DNA of 64,000 nt from Sipunculus nudus (lineage: Eukaryota; Annelida; Sipuncula; Golfingiida; Sipunculidae), in assembly GCA_026874595.1 (NCBI GenBank), contig CM049314.1, positions 29,215,729-29,279,728 of the forward strand, read 5' to 3'. The notes beneath the pieces are model-generated. The model ran no database searches and had not been told where the DNA came from. It worked only from the letters and a program-made list of their open reading frames with translations. Shown here one piece after another: positions 26,728 to 35,126 of the stretch (positions within the stretch are counted from its first letter, which is position 1; every line of letters begins with the position of its first letter). The position numbers and the translations under genes were made by a program.

Positions 26728-27640
26728 CACACATAATTTCAAACAAACCACCCCCTGTCGTTTCCGCCGGATACACCTACACCACCGTTACATCGTTATT
26801 TCACCTCCCCGTTGGTTTCCGCTTACTGTGACGTCACTCCACTGCATAACCAATCAAATCCCTTCTCACATCTCCCCAACCAATCAACGCTCTCCTTACA
26901 CATACATCCATCCACCATCTTGAAAATTTTTACCCGGGGGGGGGTAAAAAATCAACCACCCGTATCATCGCTCACACACATGCACCACCCTCCCCGGCAC
27001 GCGGGCCCGAAATCGCACACACCACCCTCCCCGGCACGCGGGCCCGAAATCGCACACACTAATTTATTCATGGCGAAGCGTCGAGGGTCGAGGTGCCGGG
27101 TGCGGGTGTGCCCAACTTCCGGTAGAATAGTACTTCCGGTTGTGCACCGCTTCAGGATTAAAATGAGTTGTTGTAGTGATGTTAATAAGGCGATGATGGT
27201 GAAATCTTGCATAATTGTCCAGTTATGTGAGTAAAGTGGGATATGATGCCAATCCGGAAGAAAACGTGAGAGAAAAAGGTTTAAAAAACAGGTTTGAAAT
27301 GTGTGGACGAATGGGTCGGGGATGATGCAATAGACCACGTGGACTGAGCGTGTTTGATTGTTGTGAATGAGACCTGACCAATGGGCGGACTGAATGCACA
27401 CCACGTGACCTGATCTGACCAATGAACTAACAGCGCATGTACCGGAAGTCTGCTTTACACCCGGCAGTCGTGATCGGGGTCACACTTTGGGGTCACGCTT
27501 AACCATTGAGTAAATGGGACTTCCGGTGCGGGTACGTAGGGTGGTGTTGGACCGGAAGTGAGGAAGTGTGAAGGGTCGTGAACGGAAGTGCCGGGTCACA
27601 TGGGGTCAGACGACAGGAAGTGACGGTTGGATAACACGTA
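26728..27640. promoter_or_regulatory. ETS/CCAAT/CRE-rich control region
   Basis: Eight (A/C)GGAAGT-type ETS sites lie in about 500 bp: 27115, 27132, 27254, 27442, 27519, 27552, 27582 and 27615 (most are the full CCGGAAGT in either orientation). CCAAT-type boxes lie near 26850, 26879, 27380 and 27420, and a second TGACGTCA at 26828-26835. Two direct copies of a 37-bp C-rich unit lie at 26984-27057. No convincing ORF. The layout suits a TATA-less bidirectional promoter or enhancer between the minus-strand hairpin array and the plus-strand zinc-ribbon genes. Confidence 0.6.
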
Positions 27641-27705
27641 TTGATGAGTCATGCGAACTCGGGTTCGTCCCGGGTCGCCTTATCTGTTGTCATCTGAACA
27701 CAATG

Positions 27706-27737
<32 letters not shown>

Positions 27738-27883
27738 ATATATTAGATACATAATCGCAACACCACGAAATATCTGTGGTTGATCTCGCAGATACGTGAG
27801 GGCATGTTTTGTATATTTACCTCATAAAAATTAATCTCAACCGACACACACGTACATGAAATATATATTAGACAAAAGTGAAT
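27641..27883. other. Spacer with (TA)n
   Basis: A (TA)n tract at about 27703-27735 and AT-rich DNA. No gene supported. Confidence 0.5.
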
Positions 27884-27993
27884 GTCACCGCCGGGATTCG
27901 AACCCGGATCCGAACTTAACCTTGCCGGAACTGCAAGTACAAACTATTGGTCCAGGTAGGAAAGTTTGAATTAGCCCGTTACGCCACGGGGAC
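27884..27993 (-). tRNA. tRNA-like gene with intron or long variable arm, isotype open
   Basis: On the minus strand: acceptor GTCCCCG/CGGTGAC (one mismatch), A-box-like TGGCGTAACGGG, T arm CCGGG-TTCGAAT-CCCGG with perfect B box. Total length about 110 nt. A stem CAAAC(T)/(A)GTTTG encloses 17-19 nt, compatible with an anticodon arm carrying an intron. A second stem CTTGC/GCAAG with a 7-nt loop may be a type II variable arm. The anticodon cannot be fixed by eye. It could be a functional intron-containing tRNA, a decayed one or a tRNA-like viral RNA. Confidence 0.65.
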
Positions 27994-28240
27994 TTTCACA
28001 TCAGACCCGGACATTATGACACTTATGTAATAAAAGGGACACGAAACAAAAAAACAAGGAATGCGTCATCGTATTTCTTATGAACTATGTGGGCACACGT
28101 GACTCACACATGTCATTCAAGCCCTGCCGTGTCTCATATATGTAACATTATTTGGGTTAATAAGTATCCACGGTCTGGTGTCAGGCTCTGCGTGATCGAC
28201 CGTTAATTATTAACGGGCCAGGCAGCGCCCAACATACACG
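27994..28240 (+). promoter_or_regulatory. Upstream region of the first zinc-ribbon gene
   Basis: CACGTGACTCACA near 28096 resembles the sequence upstream of the 30.2 kb paralogue (CACGTGACTCACA near 30045). The TATATAAA of the other two copies is not found here. Confidence 0.4.
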
Positions 28241-29872
28241 ATGGGGGATCGCCGTGCATACATACGCCATCGCCAGGATGTCCTCAGTCTTTTCACTGGT
28301 CCACCGGGTAACAGTTACCGTTTTATGCCTTCCGATGGGAATTTCTTTTCTAACAGGTTACGACAGAGGGGAGTGACGTGGCGAGAAGAACACATAGTTG
28401 TAGACGAATGCTCAATGTGTGCAGACAATGGAGAGGATTCAGACTATATACACGATTACCATTACCATCCCAATTACCATCCCCAACACGTCCCGGAACG
28501 GAAATATTGCCCCACGTGTCAAGAGACAGAAGTGATGGCACTGTTCACAAACGAGAAAACCTACGATTTGGGGCAAGGGATAACGTTTATGTGGAGACCG
28601 TTGTTACGTCCAGAAGATACAGTGTTGTTTCGACACGGAGACAAGACAATTCACGTGGAAGGCTTCGGTTCCCTGTTGCGGTTGACTCTGGTAGTAACTC
28701 TCGACAGGATGCTATCTGAGGCTCAAAAGGTTAACCGCAGCATGACCGGTTGGATATACCCAATGTATCTCGGTATATGTCAGTCCTTGCATATCCAGAT
28801 GGACCCGTACGGCACTGTGTCATTCTACGACCGCATTAACAAGGACAACGCGCGCTTCACAATGCAGGTGGCGGCCCACAGGGATAAGGCGATATCGCTG
28901 ACGACAGAAGTACTGTTCAAACTGTTGGAGCACGTGATCACCGATTACCAGGATGTAACCATTTACAACTGGGAACCTCCGCCGGTGTCTTATGACGACA
29001 CTGTAGACGCAGTGACGGAATCCCCAGTGCAGCATGCCCACGCGAACACGGGTGATACTACTGAAGCTGGTGTTGACAGTGAGGTCGGACCATCAGACGG
29101 TGTCGTGCCTTCTGACGGCAGGTTCTTTCGAGGTCATGTACGAGGGCATGACATGCTTTACGACCGCGAGGAGATGATAGTGAAACAATGCGAGATGTGC
29201 AACGTGGATTACGAACCTGTGTGTGATGGCGTACAGGAATACTGCCCTAAATGCGACAGGAGTTTCTTGGACTATCTGTTCACAATTGAGGAACGCTTCA
29301 ACTTCCAACCGTATGGCACCCCAGTCTCTGATTTGCTATACCTCAACTGGATACGGTACAAGCGTTTTCTGGGCAAGGTAAGGTTGACAGGACAGAACAA
29401 AGATGTACACGTACAGGGAATGCTCGCCATGCTGGAGGATAATATTCTGACCGGCGATTTGGACGTTTTGCTCCTGGCCGCTCAAAAGGAAAACTGTCGT
29501 ATAAACGCACTGTTCCGCTATAAACAGATAAACCATGATCAAATGCACGAACTTCAACTCTCGATGGACCCGGACGGTACGGTAACGTTTTATGGACCTT
29601 TGGTAACGCGGTATATCATCGACACCGGCGGGGTACAGGAGACCATACAAACCGACATTTTAAATGCGCTATCGATCAAGGCATGGGATGTTGTATCATT
29701 ACTTAACACAGTGATTAGGTTGTACCCGCCGAGAGACTTGTCGGGTGCGATGTACACTTATCCTCGGGAACAGGCTGAATCGGACGAAGAAGAGCAGATG
29801 GATGATGACGATACTGACGATGATGATGACGATACTGACGATGATGATGAGGAGATGAATGAGGACCATTAA
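28241..29872 (+). CDS. Zinc-ribbon-like repeat protein, 543 aa, intact
   Basis: First of three tandem paralogues. It has an internal duplication: domain 1 (about residues 25-255) and domain 2 (about 290-510) each begin with P-S-D-G-x-F-F, carry C-x2-C, then Y-C-P-x-C after 20-30 residues (C57, C60, C90 and C93 in domain 1), and later share M-D-P-x-G-T-V-x-F-Y. This is a probable zinc ribbon followed by an alpha/beta segment. The C terminus is a long Asp/Glu tail. Start ATG 28241 (MGDRRAYIRHRQ) is supported by the matching start of the 30179 copy. Family and function not recognised; acidic tail and zinc ribbons suggest contact with nucleic acid or basic proteins. Confidence 0.85.
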   Translation: MGDRRAYIRHRQDVLSLFTGPPGNSYRFMPSDGNFFSNRLRQRGVTWREEHIVVDECSMCADNGEDSDYIHDYHYHPNYHPQHVPERKYCPTCQETEVMALFTNEKTYDLGQGITFMWRPLLRPEDTVLFRHGDKTIHVEGFGSLLRLTLVVTLDRMLSEAQKVNRSMTGWIYPMYLGICQSLHIQMDPYGTVSFYDRINKDNARFTMQVAAHRDKAISLTTEVLFKLLEHVITDYQDVTIYNWEPPPVSYDDTVDAVTESPVQHAHANTGDTTEAGVDSEVGPSDGVVPSDGRFFRGHVRGHDMLYDREEMIVKQCEMCNVDYEPVCDGVQEYCPKCDRSFLDYLFTIEERFNFQPYGTPVSDLLYLNWIRYKRFLGKVRLTGQNKDVHVQGMLAMLEDNILTGDLDVLLLAAQKENCRINALFRYKQINHDQMHELQLSMDPDGTVTFYGPLVTRYIIDTGGVQETIQTDILNALSIKAWDVVSLLNTVIRLYPPRDLSGAMYTYPREQAESDEEEQMDDDDTDDDDDDTDDDDEEMNEDH

Positions 29873-30178
29873 TCACGGGGGGAAGTCATATCGGAACCAG
29901 TATGTAATGTACACATTTGTGTACACGAAATATGTTACACAGCATGCGGCAGACGGTTCATCGGAGGTGAAGGTGAGGCCTTGCGTAATCTGAGACGTGT
30001 CGTGAACCACATGTGTCAGCAGATTATGTGGAACAACTCTGGAGCACGTGACTCACATATGACGAGGTCTATATATTTAGTGACGGCGGGACAGTGATGT
30101 TGAGTTGGAGAGTGGAGCGGGTTGTTGAGGAGACGCCACGTATATAAACGCTGTCCCAAGCAGCGCTGGGCATATACG
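29873..30178 (+). promoter_or_regulatory. Promoter of the second zinc-ribbon paralogue
   Basis: CACGTGAC near 30045 and TATATAAAC at 30141-30149 precede ATG 30179. The block GTTG(T/C)TGAGGAGA before the TATA box is shared with the third copy (TATA near 31952). Confidence 0.65.
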
Positions 30179-31710
30179 ATGGGGGGCCTCCGTGCAGACA
30201 CACGCCATCGCCAGGAGGTTATCAGTATTTTCACTGGTCCTCCGGGTAACACTTACCGTTTCGCGCCATCCGGCGGGGCTTTCTTTGGTAACGTGTTACG
30301 ACAAAGGGGAGTCAGGTGGCGGGAACAACAAATAATTGTAGACAAATGCTCAATGTGTGCAGACGATTACCTTTACCGTTCCAACCACGACCATGCAAGG
30401 ATATATTGCCCCACGTGTCAAGAAACAGAAGTGATGGCACTGTTCACAAACGAGAAAACCTACGATTTGGGGCAAGGGATAACGTTTACGTGGAGACCGT
30501 TGTTACGTCCAGAAGATACAGTGTTGTTTCGACATGGAGACAAGACAATCCACGTGGAAGGCTTCGGTTCCGTGTTGCGGGCCCTGGTTGGACATCTCGA
30601 CATGATTCTATGCGAGGCTCAAAAAGCGAACCGCAGCGTGACCGGTTGGATATACCGACGTTTTCCGGGTATCTGTGAGTCCTTGTATATCCAGATGGAC
30701 CCCTACGGCACTGTGTCATTCTTTGACCGCATTAACAAGGACGACGCGTGTTTCACCATGCAGGTGGCGGTCCACAAGGAGAAAGCGATATCGCTGACGA
30801 CAGAAGTACTGTTCCAGCTGTTGGAACACGTGATCACCGATTACCAGAATGTAGTCATTTACGCCAAGAAACCTCCGGCGGTGTCTTATGACAACATCGT
30901 AGACACAGTGACGGAATCCCCAGGGCAGCATGCCCACGCGAACACGGGTGATACTACTGAAGCTGGTGTTGACAGTGAGGGCGGACCATCAGACGGTGTC
31001 GTACCTTCTGACGGCATGTTCTTTCGAGATAATGTACGAGGGTATGATATGTTTTACGACCGCGAGAAGATTATAGTGATTCCCTGCAAGACGTGCAACC
31101 CGGATTACGAAAGTGTGTTTGATGGCGTACAGGAATACTGCCCTATATGCGACCAGAGTGAGTTGGAGTATCTGTTCACACGTGAGAGAACCATGGGCTT
31201 CCTACCGCATGGCACCGACACCTCGATTTGGGTATACTGCAAACCCCCTGGGATTGGTGGATACACCTTAAATGGAAACCGTATCTGCGTTTCAAAGACA
31301 AAGTCACGCTCGTAACAGAAGACGAGGTACAAGTACCAGGAATGCTCGCCATGTAGGAGGATAATATTCTGACCGGCGATTTAGACGTTTTGCTCCTGGC
31401 CGCTCAAAAGGAAAACTGTCGTATGAACGCAGTGTTCCGCTATAATCGGATAAACCATGATCAAGTGCACGACCTTCACATCTCGATGGACCCAGACGGT
31501 ACCGTAACGTTTTATGGACCTTTGGAAACGCTGTATTTCAACTTCCGCGACGAGATACAGACGATGATACAAACCGACACTTTGAATGCGATACCGCTCA
31601 AGGCATGGGATGTTGTATCATTACTCGAGTGTGTGATCAGTAACTACCCGCCGAAAGATTTGTCGGGTACGATGTACACCTACCCTCGTTTGTTTTCTGA
31701 GAACACTTAG
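30179..31710 (+). pseudogene. Second zinc-ribbon paralogue, broken in domain 2
   Basis: Domain 1 is intact and very close to the first copy, with C-S-M-C and Y-C-P-T-C present. The second domain begins normally (P-S-D-G-M-F-F, C-K-T-C, Y-C-P-I-C), but the frame shifts after about 31200 and closes at 31315. The homologous continuation resumes in another frame after an additional TAG at about 31355 (the first copy has a Leu codon there) and runs open to 31710, without the acidic tail. The start is ATG 30179 by homology; the frame open from 30122 is upstream of the TATA box. A truncated about 378-aa product is possible. Confidence 0.8.
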
Positions 31711-31990
31711 GCTGAAGAAGACGAAGAAGGGCAAATGGATGAGGTCAGTTGAAAACGCGGAATGTTGTCATATGATCTCGTAACCCGGACGTGTTATCGA
31801 AACCTGCAGGTACCATACACGTTTGTACATATACAAACATATATCCGTCATGCCACCCGCTGTTCTGGTGATACACGGGACACTTACAATAACAGACACA
31901 CATGGGGATCAAAGGGGGGAGGGAGGTGCTGGTTGCTGAGGAGACTGTACGTATATAAAACGGCGTTCCAGGCACAGCCGTTCAGACAAG
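31711..31990 (+). promoter_or_regulatory. Promoter of the third zinc-ribbon paralogue
   Basis: TATATAAAA near 31952 sits 39 bp before ATG 31991, preceded by the GTTGCTGAGGAGA block shared with the second copy. A GGGGGGAGGGAGG purine tract lies at about 31914. Confidence 0.65.
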
Positions 31991-33220
31991 ATGGGGAATA
32001 CATGTGGAGACCGATGCAGCTCACCGGAGATCACGAGTCCTGACGCAGGTCGGCCCCGCAACCCGGGGAGATACGAACCGTCAGACGGGATGTACTTTCA
32101 GGACAGGTTGCGAGAGATGGGGTTGCAATGGCGAGAACGCATACTTGTGAGAGCGTGCCAGAAATGTCAAACATCTCCGGGCATTACAGTCCCCGACGAC
32201 CGTGTCACATTCAAGTGGTACTGCCCCACGTGTGACGAGACGGAACTGACGGAACAGTTCGCAAAGGTTATAACATATCAAGTAGGGCAGGGCAAATGTT
32301 TCAAATGGAGGCCGTGGGCCGTCCGAGGCGATACTGTAATTTTGGAACAAGGCACAGAGCACGTACACGTCGGAGGTTGGGTTTTCGTGTGGAAAAAACT
32401 TGCCAAATATTTAGACCTGTTACTCAATGAGGCCCTAAAAGTAGGCGGCAGTGTTACAGGCTGGATATACGACATTGATGAGGGACTTGGTGAATCTGTG
32501 CATATCACAATGGACACATTTGGTACAGTCTCGTTCCACGCGCGCTTAGACAAGAACAACGAATCATTTAAGGGAGACGTTGTGATTGACCACGAAACCG
32601 CGATCTCCCTGACAACAGTGGAACTGTGCCAGCTTCTGGATAACGTGATATCCGATTACCAGAAAGTATGCTTTATCTGCACGCCATGGAGGCCTCCTGC
32701 TGTGTCTTGTGAACACAAGATGGTAGGAGAACAGGCAGTGCGACAGGCGAAGACGGGTGCCCGTGAAAGTTACGAATGTGAGACAGAAAGTCACAATGTG
32801 TTAAACGTGCCGGGTATGCTAGTCATGTTTGAGGACGAATTTCTGAGTAGCAATCTCAACGCTTTGCTGTTGATTGCTCAACGAGAAAACCGCAGCGTCA
32901 CCGCAATGTTTCTCTATGAACGGTGGGTTTGTGACGATGACCATGTTTTGCACTTGTCAATGCATCCTGATGGGACAGTCACGTTTTACGGGTCTTTAAA
33001 ACATGTTGATGTCGGAGCCTGCGGGTACGTTGCTAAGATACAAACCGACACTGCGACAACGATATCGTTGGCGGCTTGGCAGGTTTCAAAGTTGCTTGGG
33101 TACATTATCGAAGACTACCCACTCAGGGACCTGTTTGGCACCATGTGCACTTACTCCCCGTTTGTTCGCAGGCAAGACTCTGGACGAAGAAAAACAGGAA
33201 CGGGTGGCATAGGGACATAA
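31991..33220 (+). CDS. Zinc-ribbon-like protein, 409 aa, third paralogue
   Basis: The most diverged copy. Domain 1 is complete: P-S-D-G-M-Y-F, A-C-Q-K-C, W-Y-C-P-T-C-D-E-T-E and M-D-T-F-G-T-V-S-F. Domain 2 has lost its zinc-ribbon half and keeps only the later part (V-P-G-M-L-V-M-F-E-D ... H-P-D-G-T-V-T-F-Y-G). No acidic tail. The N terminus MGNTC could be lipid-modified (Gly2, Cys5), which would place the protein at membranes; this is speculative. It ends 12 bp before the tRNA-Asn gene on the other strand. Confidence 0.85.
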   Translation: MGNTCGDRCSSPEITSPDAGRPRNPGRYEPSDGMYFQDRLREMGLQWRERILVRACQKCQTSPGITVPDDRVTFKWYCPTCDETELTEQFAKVITYQVGQGKCFKWRPWAVRGDTVILEQGTEHVHVGGWVFVWKKLAKYLDLLLNEALKVGGSVTGWIYDIDEGLGESVHITMDTFGTVSFHARLDKNNESFKGDVVIDHETAISLTTVELCQLLDNVISDYQKVCFICTPWRPPAVSCEHKMVGEQAVRQAKTGARESYECETESHNVLNVPGMLVMFEDEFLSSNLNALLLIAQRENRSVTAMFLYERWVCDDDHVLHLSMHPDGTVTFYGSLKHVDVGACGYVAKIQTDTATTISLAAWQVSKLLGYIIEDYPLRDLFGTMCTYSPFVRRQDSGRRKTGTGGIGT

Positions 33221-33232
33221 AACATGTATAAC

Positions 33233-33305
33233 GTCCCTGGGTGGGTTCGAACCACCAACCTCCCGATTAACAGCCGGACGCGCTAACCGATTGCGCCACA
33301 GGGAC
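33233..33305 (-). tRNA. tRNA-Asn (anticodon GTT)
   Basis: Minus-strand cloverleaf with perfect acceptor GTCCCTG/CAGGGAC, A box TGGCGCAATCGG, anticodon loop CTGTTAA (GTT), T arm GGTGG-TTCGAAC-CCACC. The sequence is close to the usual animal nuclear tRNA-Asn. A T4 run follows on the minus strand. Confidence 0.93.
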
Positions 33306-33384
33306 TACATGCTTTTTGTACATGAGTTTCTTCTGTTATCATGAACAGGTACTATTCCTTGATTTGATTGGCTGATGGAAAGTG

Positions 33385-33546
33385 TGACGTCACAGACGAT
33401 CTTTATAAATGCCTTTAATCCCAGCAATACATGTTGTTTTCTTTACAATCTGTTTATCAAATATTGGGTTCATGTGACACCAAACTATTTGTCAATACCG
33501 ATCACGTGCCTGCGTAAATATATAATAATGGTGCGTTTGTCTACAG
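33385..33546 (+). promoter_or_regulatory. CRE and TATA boxes with leader acceptor of the FG gene
   Basis: TGACGTCA at 33385-33392, TATAAA at 33404-33409 (spacing 17, different from the 22-bp modules), an upstream ATTGG box near 33367, and a likely acceptor TTTGTCTACAG ending at 33546, 18 bp before the start codon. A second TATATAATA lies at about 33518. Confidence 0.6.
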
Positions 33547-33563
33547 TCTAGACAGTTGGCAAC

Positions 33564-34532
33564 ATGATGGCAAACGATACTCAAGAGCACAACGTGGCCG
33601 TGCCACAAGAAACGACGTTACACATGGTCGTTAATGCAGGACTGTCATCGTTTTATTATACAATGGAGGATTGTTATTACAAGGCTAAATACATGAAATG
33701 GCTATCTTGCGATGACCAGTTCTTCGTGTTTCTCGTATACGTCGAGCCCCGCCACATGCCAGATGTTATTGTACCCGTGAGTAATGGAGGTGACAAACCT
33801 TTGGTTGGGACACCCGCCGTGAGGTACAACTACCAAGACGAACGGATACTCGTGTGCAATAACACAACTGTGGCTGACATGGTCCGAGCCGCCCGAAAAG
33901 ACACCAGCACCCAAGAGTTAATCAAAGCACGCTTGATCGCACTACTGCCACAAAAACTGTGCCAAAAGCGTAACGTGGAAATGAGGATTTTAGATGGGGA
34001 TGGATTCAGTCAGTTCCCCGTGGATGGACAATACATCGGAAACATTTGCGTGGCGATGAGACTGGATAAAAAACCAGGGGTAGCTGATAGCCCGGCACGC
34101 GTACCTGAAAATAAACCAGAGACTACGCCTGCATTTAACTTCGCTAGTGATGGTAAATCTACGGCGGGATTTTCGTTTGGTCAGAATGCGTCCTTTGGTA
34201 ATGCAAATTCCACCTGGGGTACACCTATCAACACTGAAGCGACACGCAACACATCATCGAACGCAGGTGCCACATTGGGTACATCATCCAACGCAGCTGT
34301 GACATTCCCTTCATTGGTATTTGGTTCACCACAAACTTCACGTCCAATATTCAGTCAGCCTTTCAACGCGAGTACGGTATTTGGTTCACCACAAACGTCA
34401 CGTCCGATATTCAGTCAGCCTTTCAACGCGAGTACGACTTTCGTTTCGCCATTTAACAAGACTGTCACCACGACGTCTTCTAACTCGTCAGCTGGTTTAT
34501 TCAGCAATCCATCCAAAATTCTCTTTCGTTAA
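33564..34532 (+). CDS. FG-repeat (nucleoporin-like) protein, 322 aa
   Basis: ATG 33564, with a second Met next to it. Residues about 1-175 form a folded, mixed domain without a known motif. The rest is a Ser/Thr/Asn/Pro-rich, Lys-poor tail with FG dipeptides (F-S-F-G-Q, A-S-F-G-N, V-F-G-S-P twice) and extra F-N-F-A, P-F-N-A and L-F-S-N-P hydrophobic clusters. A 20-residue unit, VFGSPQTSRPIFSQPFNAST, occurs twice in tandem (DNA period 60 bp, about 34317-34436). Tails like this are typical of FG-nucleoporins, which bind transport receptors inside nuclear pores. The protein could act on nuclear import or export, or mimic a pore component. No coiled-coil anchor is seen. The function is inferred from composition only. 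Confidence 0.75.
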   Translation: MMANDTQEHNVAVPQETTLHMVVNAGLSSFYYTMEDCYYKAKYMKWLSCDDQFFVFLVYVEPRHMPDVIVPVSNGGDKPLVGTPAVRYNYQDERILVCNNTTVADMVRAARKDTSTQELIKARLIALLPQKLCQKRNVEMRILDGDGFSQFPVDGQYIGNICVAMRLDKKPGVADSPARVPENKPETTPAFNFASDGKSTAGFSFGQNASFGNANSTWGTPINTEATRNTSSNAGATLGTSSNAAVTFPSLVFGSPQTSRPIFSQPFNASTVFGSPQTSRPIFSQPFNASTTFVSPFNKTVTTTSSNSSAGLFSNPSKILFR

Positions 34533-34653
34533 ACTGGTGCGTGTGATACCACGTTTCCTGTCTGTGCTGGAATTGCGTCATCAACAAAAGGTATAAATAG
34601 ATAAATAACGTTTTATATATAACAATATAAAGACACACTGAAGAGTAAACGTC

Positions 34654-34839
34654 ATGTCAATCACAGACATGGTCGACAACAGAATAGTCCGTGGTGCTGT
34701 ATACGTCCTTCGCGCCGCCATACAGGAACTGCACGAAATACGTGACGCTATCGCTTTACGCATCCATGAGGTATACGATAATTTTTATAACATTTTCGAC
34801 CAACCTGTTTTCAACAGAAGCGCACAGGACTATTCATGA
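34654..34839 (+). CDS. Small helical protein, 61 aa
   Basis: ATG 34654 follows a TATATATAACAATATAAAG stretch by about 25-45 bp. The 61 residues form one amphipathic helix (R-I-V-R-G-A-V-Y-V-L-R-A-A-I-Q-E-L-H-E-I) and a short tail. No homology recognised. Small-gene status rests on codon look, start and local promoter. Confidence 0.45.
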   Translation: MSITDMVDNRIVRGAVYVLRAAIQELHEIRDAIALRIHEVYDNFYNIFDQPVFNRSAQDYS

Positions 34840-34937
34840 TTAGTATTCGGGCATTTGGTGCGGGACATACGGTGAGGATATAAAAAGGGAATTGGTCTGA
34901 ATAGCCCGGAAAGGGATCATTTGTTCTTTTATGCATC

Positions 34938-35126
34938 ATGGGAACAACATATTTGGAGACAGTGATACAGACAGCGACACAGAATTGTGATGACGCAGGG
35001 AGGATTAATGTAACACGTGTTACACATGTTGCTAATGTGATTGTAGAAACTGAAGCTGTACAATATATGCATATTCATATATATATACGTGTCATATATA
35101 CGTGTTTATGGATCATATATCTTTGA
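34938..35126 (+). CDS. Possible small ORF, 62 aa
   Basis: GATATAAAAAGG at about 34878 is a reasonable TATA box, and ATG 34938 lies about 60 bp downstream. The second half of the frame runs into (TATA)-like DNA and is probably not constrained. Low support. Confidence 0.3.
   Translation: MGTTYLETVIQTATQNCDDAGRINVTRVTHVANVIVETEAVQYMHIHIYIRVIYTCLWIIYL

Noticed and set aside
26812-27234. 140-codon plus-strand ORF
   Set aside because: It lies in the ETS-rich control region, and its repeats come from the 37-bp DNA repeat.
26952-27422. 156-codon minus-strand ORF
   Set aside because: Covers the same control region with no coding signature; C/T-rich sequence keeps it open by chance.
1-35126. CRISPR array or prokaryotic operon
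   Set aside because: Repeats are hairpins of varying stem without spacer structure, and eukaryotic splice sites, TATA boxes and poly(A) signals are present throughout.
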